A stretch of 6,500 nucleotides of DNA from an uncultured Selenomonadales bacterium (GTDB taxonomy: Bacteria > Bacillota > Negativicutes > Selenomonadales > Selenomonadaceae): NCBI GenBank assembly GCA_937915885.1, contig CALGGP010000258.1, positions 1 through 6,500 of the forward strand, read 5' to 3'. The notes beneath the pieces are model-generated. The model was not told the origin of the DNA. It saw nothing but the letters and a program-made list of their open reading frames with translations, and did not search any database. The number at the start of each line of letters is the position of its first letter. The stretch's first letter is position 1. Of this stretch, positions 1-6,496 are shown piece after piece. Both the position numbers and the translations under genes were made by a program.

Positions 1-3
1 GGT

Positions 4-35
4 GGGTGGGCGGGGAAAAAATTTTTTTCCGTCAC
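4..35 (+). repeat. Left copy of an inverted flanking element (G-rich block, A6T7, CCGTCAC)
   Basis: The element reads GGGTGGGC, GGGG, A6, T7, then CCGTCAC. It recurs in reverse complement at 6468-6496 with an identical 21-base core (15-35 here). It lies 31 bases beyond the stop of the methylase gene. Read in the direction of the minus operon, CCGTC (51-47) and GACGG (33-29) can form a 5-bp stem followed by A7T6, so it may take part in ending transcription. No gene is seen in 1-65. Confidence 0.6.
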
Positions 36-65
36 TCCCGAAAACCGACGGGCGGGTTGGATAAA

Positions 66-1298
66 TTAAAGTTGTGTATCGATCAGCGCCGACAATAATT
101 CATTCGGTGCGCTCACTTTGTCGGTGATGTAATCGAGCGTGATCTGTTGAAACAGCGACGCGTGATCCACTCGATTGGAAAATCTTTCTATGAACTCCAT
201 CAGATCGTCGAGCGTAAAATTTTCCTTCAGCACCGCCGCCATCGACATCACTCCGAACTCGAATAACTTCCACAACGTGAGATATAAGAAGTAATTGTTG
301 AGCAACGTCAACGGCGCGTGGCACGGATACAGCCCCGCAAAGAAACTGTGCGCCGCATATTTTTCGATCACATGCCCGAATCGCTCAAGCACAAATTTTT
401 TATACGCCGCCGCATTTCGATCATACACCGCCGCCATCTGAGCCCACGTCGTTATCGTCGCCTCCGCGCGGAACGCCTCTATCGGATACGTCGCAAACAC
501 TCTCTGCATCGGCGAATAATATACGATTGCCCGCTCATTCAATCGATCCAACAATCCGAACATCAGCGTCACGTGGTACGGCAGATCGAACGGCATCGAT
601 TTTGCCTTCGTCGCCAGCGATTGAAAATAATCGTCCATCCGATAGACGCGCGGGATCAGCTCCAATTGATTTTCCTTGCCGCCCGCAATGATCGCGTCCA
701 TCTCCGACATCACGATCCCGAGCGCCATCAGCCTTTCGTTGAAACTCAACCGTCGATCCTGAAGAATATCGAGCGAGATCGTCTGCAATAATCTCAAATA
801 TTTTCGCGTCGGCACCTCGTGATTGCTCCGATAGAAAAAACATTCCGCCCGCATCGTTCGCAACGTCGTCTCGCGCAATGTAAGCGGCGACGGATCAAGC
901 AACGCCAACTCCGCCGCCACCGGACATGTCATCGACAGCGACCGCTCAATCAGATCGTCGATCACGAACGTCCGACGCGGGAACTCCGCGCACGTGTTTG
1001 ACAGATAGCCCTCACCGAAATTTTTTTGTATGTCGCAAAGCAAATCCGCGCGGAGCATCGGACACGCCGTCCGATCCAAATTCATTCGATATGTATGCGA
1101 CGCCTCATTCCAATAAAGACTGTCGAGCACGCGCTTGCGCATTGCCGGGTCTTCAATCGCTTTATACCGTTCGTGCGTTTGACGATCGATGTCGACCTGC
1201 CAGCCCCGACAACATTTCGCGTTGCACTTTCGACCGTCGCATTGAAAATTTTTTACATACGTCGGCTCGACGCATGCAAACTCCTTTACGAAATTCAA
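66..1298 (-). CDS. fliB: FliB-type flagellin lysine N-methylase
   Basis: The 410-residue product matches the FliB family, which methylates lysine side chains of flagellin in the cytoplasm; Salmonella FliB is about the same length. The family's cysteine signature is complete: C20, C25 and the pair C29-C30 followed by GW and VDID, then CP at 79-80, LCDIQ around 87-91, the LSNTC segment ending at C103 with FPRR after it, and C125. In the family these cysteines are thought to hold an iron-sulfur cluster used with S-adenosylmethionine. No signal peptide or membrane segment is seen. The start is TTG at 1298-1296, directly after the TAA of the preceding gene, with GAGG only 3 bases upstream. No in-frame ATG lies between it and the conserved YVKNF segment at residues 14-18. 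It is the last gene of a three-gene operon. No flagellin gene is present here, so flagellin as the substrate is inferred from the family. Confidence 0.88.
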   Translation of the reverse strand: MNFVKEFACVEPTYVKNFQCDGRKCNAKCCRGWQVDIDRQTHERYKAIEDPAMRKRVLDSLYWNEASHTYRMNLDRTACPMLRADLLCDIQKNFGEGYLSNTCAEFPRRTFVIDDLIERSLSMTCPVAAELALLDPSPLTLRETTLRTMRAECFFYRSNHEVPTRKYLRLLQTISLDILQDRRLSFNERLMALGIVMSEMDAIIAGGKENQLELIPRVYRMDDYFQSLATKAKSMPFDLPYHVTLMFGLLDRLNERAIVYYSPMQRVFATYPIEAFRAEATITTWAQMAAVYDRNAAAYKKFVLERFGHVIEKYAAHSFFAGLYPCHAPLTLLNNYFLYLTLWKLFEFGVMSMAAVLKENFTLDDLMEFIERFSNRVDHASLFQQITLDYITDKVSAPNELLSALIDTQL

Positions 1299-4200
1299 TT
1301 ACCTCGCCCCGTTCGCGATCAGCCGAAAATATTGCTGCTCGAGTGCTCTGACATAATTGTTCGGATCGAGCGCCGCCGATTTCTTCACCATCGCCCGCAA
1401 ATTTTTATGCAACGTGTTCAATGTGTCGGTGCTTTGCGCCAAGCCCAACGCTCGAATCAAATAATCTTGCGCCGTCGTCACCGCCAAATCTCCCAGTCCG
1501 ACGCTGTTGAGCAGATCGTATGCAAGCCGCGTGTCGCGCCGATCCGAGTAAATCGATACCACCGGCACCCCCATATACAGCGCGTCCATCGTCATTGCCG
1601 CGTCCGTCTGCGGGTATGTCGACAGCGCTATATCCAACCGTTGGAGCACCTTCATGTGATCGGTCGACGCCGGCAGGAATAAGATCGCGCTCATATTCAA
1701 GCCGAGCGCCTTCAATCGATTGTACGCCGCATCGATCATCGCATCGCTCTCAAATTCTTTCGCCCGCATGATCAATTGCGCGGTCGGCATCCGACGAAGA
1801 ATTTCTCGCCACACGCCTAAAATTTCATCGGTGATCGATTGATAATCGTTGAAAGACCCGAACGTGACGTAGCCGTTTTTGATGCAAGGCGCCTCACTCG
1901 GCTCGGCAATGTCGCTCCGACTGATGTAGCAGAATTGGCTCGGCAGGTACAACAATTTCTCGACAAAATTTTTATCGTGAGCGCCGGGCGGATCGGCAAT
2001 CGCGTCGGTGATGAAATAATCGATCGTCCGAAGCCCCGAAGTCGAGCGCGCCCCGATACCCGTGACTTGGATCGGCGCCGGCTTATACGCCATTATCGGA
2101 TAAGCGCAATCCTCACCATGCCCGCCGAGGTCGACAAGAATATCAATCCGATCCGCGCGGATTCGATCAACGATCTCCCGCGTCGACAGCTCACTCACAT
2201 CGACAAGATGTTCGAGCGGAGAATTTTTGAGCAGACCGGCATAAAAATCCTTGGCGCCCAACTTGATCCATTTATAGGCGAAATTCTCTATGCGGTTTTT
2301 GTCGGCGCCGACGAGCATGGCGCACGATATTGCAAACATGCGATTGGCGACGAAGTTCGGAAGCAGATAGCCGACGCGCAATCGACGCTCGCCTCGAACG
2401 ACGGCGCTCAGATCATGGAACGTGTTAAACGGCTTGATCCCGTCGAAGATATTCTGATAGCGGAAGTGATTGATGACCAGCTCGTCATTCGAGATGTTGA
2501 GGTAATGGAGATTGTAAAGGGCGGCGCTGAAAACTTCGGCGCGCTCGGTGGGATCGTCGGCAAGCTCGACGGATTTATTATAGTGATTGACGCCGTCGAC
2601 GGGATTGCTGTTGACCATCGCCAACTTCGCGCGGTTTCGATGATACCGTTTCAAAAAATCGCGCGGATATTGTTTCGACGACAGACACTCCTCGACGACT
2701 TTGATCCGATCGTAGGCGAGGACGTAATTTCGGAGCAACTGCTTTGTTTTCGACAACAGCAGATGAATCTCCGCGCGGTGCTCGATGGACGCTTGCGCCG
2801 CCTGCTCGAGCCAATAATCCGCCCGCTTGACGTTGACGCCGTTTTTGATGATGTTGTCGTCGAATTGCGGCTCGGCTTTGATGTACTCGAGCGCGCGCTC
2901 ATAAAAATTCTCGGCATCGTCGGGCGTGATCGGCGGGGCGTCGTCATGAAAATCGGGGAGCGGCCTGCCGTTGATCCACTCGTTGTAGATTGTTTCATAC
3001 GCCGCCTCGAGCTCCGACATGTAGATCGAATCATTCATGACGGGCGATTGTCCCATCCGACGACGGATCGTCAAATGATAATCCGTAATCCGATCGTAAT
3101 CATGCGCCAGCTCGACCGCCTTATCGATATACTCCTGCTCGCTGAACGCGCACAACTCGTCGAGCCCCATGTTGTGCAACAGCGAATATCCGAAGCGTCC
3201 GTTGTGTCGATCGCCGACGAGAGTTATGACGGGAATCCCCATAAACAGCGCGTCGCACGTGGTGCCGCCGCCGGGATAAGGGAATGAATCCAGCGCGATA
3301 TCGGTCTCGGAGTATTTGACGAGATAATTCATTTCATCGGCTTCCATCCTCACGCGCTCGAGCGGAATGCCCGCCTCTTTGATGCGCTTGACGGCAAAAT
3401 CGATGCCGTATTGCGATCGGAAGGCTTTACCTTTGACGTAGAGGCGGGAGTTGGGCACGCGCTCAAGGATTTTCGCCCAAATTTGAAGCATCTCGTCGGT
3501 GACCTTGACGAAGTTGTTGAAGCTGACGAACGTCACGTAGCCGTTCTTCAAACAGGGCGCGGGCTTGATCTCGATCGGCGCGTCGTGCCACATATAGCAG
3601 AAGTGCGAATGTTGGAGGCGGAGAATTTTTTCGGTAAAGAATCGATCGTTGAGCCCCTCGGGATCGGTGAACTTATCGCACAGAAAATAATCGATCGTCT
3701 TGAGTCCCGTCGAATTAAACCAACCGATCGCGCTGATCTGAATCGGCGCCGGACGATGCGCCATCACTCGGAGACAATTGTTGGCGGTATGACCGCTGAG
3801 GTCGACGAGGATATCAATCTCGTCCGCTTTGATTTTCCGCGCCGCCTCTTCGGGATTGTCATATAAAATGTTTTGCCAACCGTCGACGCCCGCATGGAAT
3901 TCCGCACTGACGTTATCTTCGCGGCATTTCGGATAACAATAGACCTCGAACTTCGATTTGTCATAGGATTTATAGAGCGCGTAGCTGAAGAACGCCACGA
4001 CATGTCGACGGATGTCGGGCGAAATATAGCCGATGCGAATTTTTTCATGGCGCGGGTGTGTCGACGGATCGAAAGTAAACGGTCGGACGTCGGAAAAAAT
4101 ATCGTTGTAATGCTCGACGCCCTCAAAAATTTTTTCGCGCGAGAAGTTGAGGTTGTGCAGGCTGAACAGAAAATTGCTGTAGTCGTCGCACTTGATCCCG

Positions 4201-4706
4201 AACAGATACGGATATCGATCGGTGCCCTTGCCGACGGAGATATCTTTCATGGAGCTCATCTCGTAATGATAGAGGCTCATCTTGGCGTCGGCGACATAAC
4301 GATAGGCATGCCCGAGAATGTTGTGGATCATCATTTGCGTCAAGAGATCATTGCCGGGGATCGTGAGCGCCTCCTCCGCATATTTGATGCAACCGCCGTA
4401 ATCATGCTGAACATCATACACTCGAGACTTCAAAAATACCCGGTAGCCGCTCGGCGGAAAATGTTTCTCCATGTAATCGGAGCCGGCTTTCGCGGTATCG
4501 TATTCGTTGAGGTCGATGCAAACCGAAGTAAGTTTTTCGACGGGGAAGGGATCATTGGGCTTGAGCGCGAGCAATTTTTTGGCGCATTCAATGGTTTTTT
4601 CGCGATCGTGCAGTTTGAGATGTGCTTCGATAAGATCATCGAGCGCTTTGCCGATTTGTTTATTTTTTCGATCGACGTCCTTTTTATTGACTTTGATTTT
4701 CCTCAT
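1299..4706 (-). CDS. TPR protein with two tandem GT41 (SPINDLY/OGT-like) modules
   Basis: This 1135-residue cytoplasmic protein resembles bacterial O-linked GlcNAc-transferase, SPINDLY-type enzymes, which move a sugar from a nucleotide sugar to Ser/Thr of proteins. Residues about 11-155 are TPR-like helices. Module 1 is about 223-577. It keeps the histidine expected for GT41 (H235 in DIRRH), GHT at 305-307, RPAPIQ, the lysine K401 after SFNNFV, and the GGGTT loop (479-483) before DAL. A helical linker (about 595-745) leads to module 2 (about 775-1128). Module 2 aligns along its length (RIDILVDL, KPAPIQ, GLRTIDYF, NGYVTFGSFN, TDEIL) but has N788 for H235, S957 for K401 and DAAMT for GGGTT, so it is probably inactive. 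The helical segment before each module also matches (LHNLNFS and LHYLNIS, each followed by IF..(V/I).PF), which points to internal duplication. The ATG overlaps the upstream stop as ATGA, with GGAGGG 8 bases before it. The sugar and target are unknown; flagellin is an inference from the neighbouring methylase. Confidence 0.9.
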   Translation of the reverse strand: MRKIKVNKKDVDRKNKQIGKALDDLIEAHLKLHDREKTIECAKKLLALKPNDPFPVEKLTSVCIDLNEYDTAKAGSDYMEKHFPPSGYRVFLKSRVYDVQHDYGGCIKYAEEALTIPGNDLLTQMMIHNILGHAYRYVADAKMSLYHYEMSSMKDISVGKGTDRYPYLFGIKCDDYSNFLFSLHNLNFSREKIFEGVEHYNDIFSDVRPFTFDPSTHPRHEKIRIGYISPDIRRHVVAFFSYALYKSYDKSKFEVYCYPKCREDNVSAEFHAGVDGWQNILYDNPEEAARKIKADEIDILVDLSGHTANNCLRVMAHRPAPIQISAIGWFNSTGLKTIDYFLCDKFTDPEGLNDRFFTEKILRLQHSHFCYMWHDAPIEIKPAPCLKNGYVTFVSFNNFVKVTDEMLQIWAKILERVPNSRLYVKGKAFRSQYGIDFAVKRIKEAGIPLERVRMEADEMNYLVKYSETDIALDSFPYPGGGTTCDALFMGIPVITLVGDRHNGRFGYSLLHNMGLDELCAFSEQEYIDKAVELAHDYDRITDYHLTIRRRMGQSPVMNDSIYMSELEAAYETIYNEWINGRPLPDFHDDAPPITPDDAENFYERALEYIKAEPQFDDNIIKNGVNVKRADYWLEQAAQASIEHRAEIHLLLSKTKQLLRNYVLAYDRIKVVEECLSSKQYPRDFLKRYHRNRAKLAMVNSNPVDGVNHYNKSVELADDPTERAEVFSAALYNLHYLNISNDELVINHFRYQNIFDGIKPFNTFHDLSAVVRGERRLRVGYLLPNFVANRMFAISCAMLVGADKNRIENFAYKWIKLGAKDFYAGLLKNSPLEHLVDVSELSTREIVDRIRADRIDILVDLGGHGEDCAYPIMAYKPAPIQVTGIGARSTSGLRTIDYFITDAIADPPGAHDKNFVEKLLYLPSQFCYISRSDIAEPSEAPCIKNGYVTFGSFNDYQSITDEILGVWREILRRMPTAQLIMRAKEFESDAMIDAAYNRLKALGLNMSAILFLPASTDHMKVLQRLDIALSTYPQTDAAMTMDALYMGVPVVSIYSDRRDTRLAYDLLNSVGLGDLAVTTAQDYLIRALGLAQSTDTLNTLHKNLRAMVKKSAALDPNNYVRALEQQYFRLIANGAR

Positions 4707-5809
4707 AAATTTTTCCCTCCGATAATTTCATTCCACTGCTCGATCCGATCCTCGGCGAATCTTACCGTCGCTCGATCGAACGTCGTCGGCTCCATGCCTT
4801 TATAGCTCTCGTAATTTCTGATCGCCTGCCTCATTTCCCGCATCGCTCGAGCGTACTCGCCCGACGCCGCAAGACATTCTGCCAGCTCCGCGCGGAACTC
4901 GGGCAGCGACGGAAAATCCTCCACCGCCCGCGTTGCTTCCGACAATCTTTCTTCCAATCGATCGACGTCCGCGCCCGACAATATTTTGATCAAAATTCGA
5001 TGCGACGAACTTGCAAACGTTGTATCCTTTCGCCCATGCTCGATGTCAAGCCGCGCGTACCGCTCCGCGTTCGCCGCATCGTCCAGCCCATTATAGCACT
5101 GCGCCAGATATCCGTAAATGCGCTCGGGCTCGTCGGTCGTCTCCAACTCGGCAAGCAGCATTTTTAAATTCCGATCCGCCTTCTCGCGATTGACGCCGCT
5201 CGAATAGCCGGTATGAACGATCTGCATGACGCTGTCGGGCACGGGCAAAATTTTGTCGACAGATTTATTTTCCTCCGTCCGAAGTTCTTCATGAATGCGC
5301 CCGACGTAATGCAGCCCGCGTTTGAACACCCGACAGAGGTACGTCGAATCGAGCAGCTCGTTATTTTTGTCGATGTCGATGTTGACGAGCTTGATCAGGA
5401 GTGCGATCTTTCGACGTTGGACGGCAAGATTGATGGTCGGACGAATATTATCGGCGGCGCCTTCGGGAAAATACTCGTCGGCGTCCAAAAAAATAATCCA
5501 ATCGCCCGTCGCGTTCTCGAGCGCAAGGTTCCGAGGCGTGGAAAAATCATTCGCCCATTCCGTTTCGATCACTTGCGCTCCGAAATTTTTCGCGACTTCG
5601 ATCGTGCCGTCGGTGGAGCCGGTGTCGACGACGATCAGCTCATCGACGACGCCTTTGACGCTATCGATCGAGCGCGGCAAATTTTTTTCCTCATTTCGAG
5701 CGATCCAACAGGCGGAGATTTTCATCGCGCCGAATTTTTTTGCCGACATCTCAAACAGGAGTTGTTCCCTGCTTTTGACGGGGCGTCTTTGTTTCTTCAA
5801 TCCAATCAT
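4703..5809 (-). CDS. Family 2 glycosyltransferase with C-terminal TPR region
   Basis: The 368-residue product begins its GT-A fold at about residue 29 (MKISACWIARNEEKNL). It shows the GT2 nucleotide-binding motif VDTGSTDGT (61-69), the PRNLAL segment (92-97), the metal-binding DADE (109-112) and the GRIHEE motif (170-175). About residues 226-335 are TPR-like helices (YGYLAQCYNGLDDAANAERYARL and a later repeat). GT2-TPR proteins of this build include peptide glycosyltransferases such as SunS and enzymes that extend protein-linked glycans, so a protein acceptor is plausible. The exact sugar and acceptor cannot be read from the sequence. No membrane segment is present. It is the first gene of the operon, and its stop overlaps the next start. 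Its GGA GGG AAA codons near the end double as the ribosome site of the next gene. The ATG at 5809 has AAAGG directly against it; TTG at codon 4 or ATG at codons 21 or 29 are alternative starts. Confidence 0.9.
   Translation of the reverse strand: MIGLKKQRRPVKSREQLLFEMSAKKFGAMKISACWIARNEEKNLPRSIDSVKGVVDELIVVDTGSTDGTIEVAKNFGAQVIETEWANDFSTPRNLALENATGDWIIFLDADEYFPEGAADNIRPTINLAVQRRKIALLIKLVNIDIDKNNELLDSTYLCRVFKRGLHYVGRIHEELRTEENKSVDKILPVPDSVMQIVHTGYSSGVNREKADRNLKMLLAELETTDEPERIYGYLAQCYNGLDDAANAERYARLDIEHGRKDTTFASSSHRILIKILSGADVDRLEERLSEATRAVEDFPSLPEFRAELAECLAASGEYARAMREMRQAIRNYESYKGMEPTTFDRATVRFAEDRIEQWNEIIGGKNL
4707..4721 (-). promoter_or_regulatory. Ribosome binding site of the tandem GT41 gene, inside the end of the GT2 gene
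   Basis: Read on the minus strand, GGAGGG lies 8 bases before the ATG at 4706-4704. It is formed by the Gly-Gly codons at the end of the GT2 gene. With the ATGA stop/start overlap this indicates translational coupling, and it fixes the start of the long gene. Confidence 0.8.
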
Positions 5810-5819
5810 CCTTTCATGA

Positions 5820-5848
5820 TTGCGCAGTTTTGTTTTTTAAGATATAGT
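5820..5848 (+). promoter_or_regulatory. Sigma-70-type promoter for the YgbA-like gene
   Basis: TTGCGC (5820-5825) and TATAGT (5843-5848) are separated by exactly 17 bases, a close match to the -35 and -10 consensus. Transcription would start near 5855, giving a leader of about 30 bases. The leader holds an A7T7 tract (5858-5871) and the ribosome binding site GAGGAG (5872-5877), 6 bases before the ATG at 5884. The -35 box lies within 15 bases of the divergent GT2 start, so RNA polymerase bound here could affect the minus operon. I found no convincing NsrR-type dyad. Confidence 0.65.
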
Positions 5849-5883
5849 TACGATGCTAAAAAAATTTTTTTGAGGAGATCATT

Positions 5884-6384
5884 ATGGGATTGATCGATAA
5901 AATAAAGAGTATGCTGCCGAAGCGGAAGCCGCCCGAGCCGGTAAACAACGTGCCGAAGGAGAAGGAGAATATCCGCAAGACCTTCGGGGTGTACTGTCGA
6001 GCGAATCACAGCATGGAGGGCGACAAACTTTGTCCGAAATGCACGGCGCTGTTGACGACGGTATTTACGAAGATGAGCCGATGCCCGTATGGGATCACGA
6101 AGCCGATTTGCGAGAAATGCGAGACACCCTGCTTCGGAGAGCGGGCGACGAAAGACTTTTTGAATGTGATGCAGTCGTCGCAGAAGAAAATGCTGTTGTC
6201 GCATCCGATCATGACGATGAAACATAAACTGCAAAGTTTAGGAGCGGATTATGCGAAGCAGGAGCGGGATAAAAAGTCGACGGATAAACAGAAAGAGGCG
6301 GAGGCGAAAGTCAAAAACAAGATCGCCAATGCAATGAAGTCGCCGAAGGGCTCGAAGTCGAAGAAGAAGAAACGGAAGAAGTAA
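5884..6384 (+). CDS. YgbA-family (nitrous oxide-stimulated promoter family) cysteine-rich protein
   Basis: The 166-residue product carries the pattern of the YgbA family around residues 28-118: YC (C38) with a nearby His, LCPKC (C50, C53), RCPYG (C67), KPICEKC (C76, C79), C83, and a final KKMLLSHP segment matching the family's ML..HP ending. E. coli YgbA belongs to the nitric-oxide-responsive NsrR regulon and is linked to recovery from nitrosative stress. The many cysteines suggest a metal or iron-sulfur site, but no biochemical role is shown by the sequence. It is longer than E. coli YgbA (nearly 120 residues): residues 1-27 are a basic, proline-containing lead-in, and about 124-166 form a highly charged tail ending in a run of Lys/Arg. 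The ATG is well supported by GAGGAG. It is transcribed alone, away from the glycosylation operon, with no evident functional link to it. Confidence 0.82.
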   Translation: MGLIDKIKSMLPKRKPPEPVNNVPKEKENIRKTFGVYCRANHSMEGDKLCPKCTALLTTVFTKMSRCPYGITKPICEKCETPCFGERATKDFLNVMQSSQKKMLLSHPIMTMKHKLQSLGADYAKQERDKKSTDKQKEAEAKVKNKIANAMKSPKGSKSKKKKRKK

Positions 6385-6406
6385 TATTTCCCGCCCAACC
6401 GCTCCT

Positions 6407-6433
6407 AAAAGCCGTTGGCTTTTGAATCAAAAG
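6407..6433 (+). terminator. Possible terminator hairpins after the YgbA-like gene
   Basis: Twenty-two bases after the stop, AAAAGCC-GTT-GGCTTTT (6407-6423) is a perfect 7-bp stem ending in a T4 run. It overlaps a second perfect hairpin, CTTTTG-AAT-CAAAAG (6419-6433), so the two exclude each other. The GC core is short and the T run lies inside the stem, so terminator strength is uncertain. Confidence 0.45.
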
Positions 6434-6434
6434 G

Positions 6435-6444
6435 GCGGCGCCGC
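6435..6444. repeat. Perfect 10-bp GC palindrome
   Basis: GCGGCGCCGC is self-complementary and sits inside a GC block (6433-6450) between the hairpins and the flanking element. GGGCGG at 6433-6438 can also pair with CCGCCC at 6391-6396, enclosing both small hairpins. The role is unknown. Confidence 0.5.
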
Positions 6445-6467
6445 GCGGGGCGACAGAGTGACGAGGG

Positions 6468-6496
6468 GTGACGGAAAAAAATTTTTTCGCCCACCC
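6468..6496 (-). repeat. Right copy of the inverted flanking element
   Basis: On the plus strand this reads GTGACGG, A7, T6, C, then GCCCACCC, the reverse complement of the left copy apart from 3 fewer bases in the G/C run beside the A/T tract. It lies 84 bases beyond the stop of the YgbA-like gene. Just upstream, GTGACG occurs twice at 10-base spacing (6458-6463 and 6468-6473), with a weaker copy, GCGACA, at 6450-6455. This gives it the look of a dispersed intergenic repeat. The window ends inside or next to it, so its full length is unknown. Confidence 0.6.

Noticed and set aside
1839..3287. A 482-residue open frame on the plus strand opposite the GT41 gene
   Set aside because: It is antisense to a clearly conserved protein, has no recognisable domain or good ribosome site, and is explained by the GC-rich codon pattern of the real gene.
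3873..4805. A 310-residue plus-strand open frame covering the start of the GT41 gene and the end of the GT2 gene
   Set aside because: It runs through two well-supported genes on the other strand and shows no family motifs, so it is a shadow frame.
405..5740. Repeated A/T junctions such as AAATTTTTT within the coding genes
   Set aside because: Most fall at Lys, Asn or Phe codons and can be explained by codon choice; no regular spacing was seen.
5810..5883. An NsrR-type or other nitric-oxide-responsive operator before the YgbA-like gene
   Set aside because: AAGATATAG gives at most a loose half-site and no matching second half is present.
5810..5883. A sigma-70 promoter for the minus-strand operon in the shared intergenic region
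   Set aside because: TATATC or TATCTT could be a -10 box, but nothing like a -35 box lies 16-18 bases upstream, so I could not place one.
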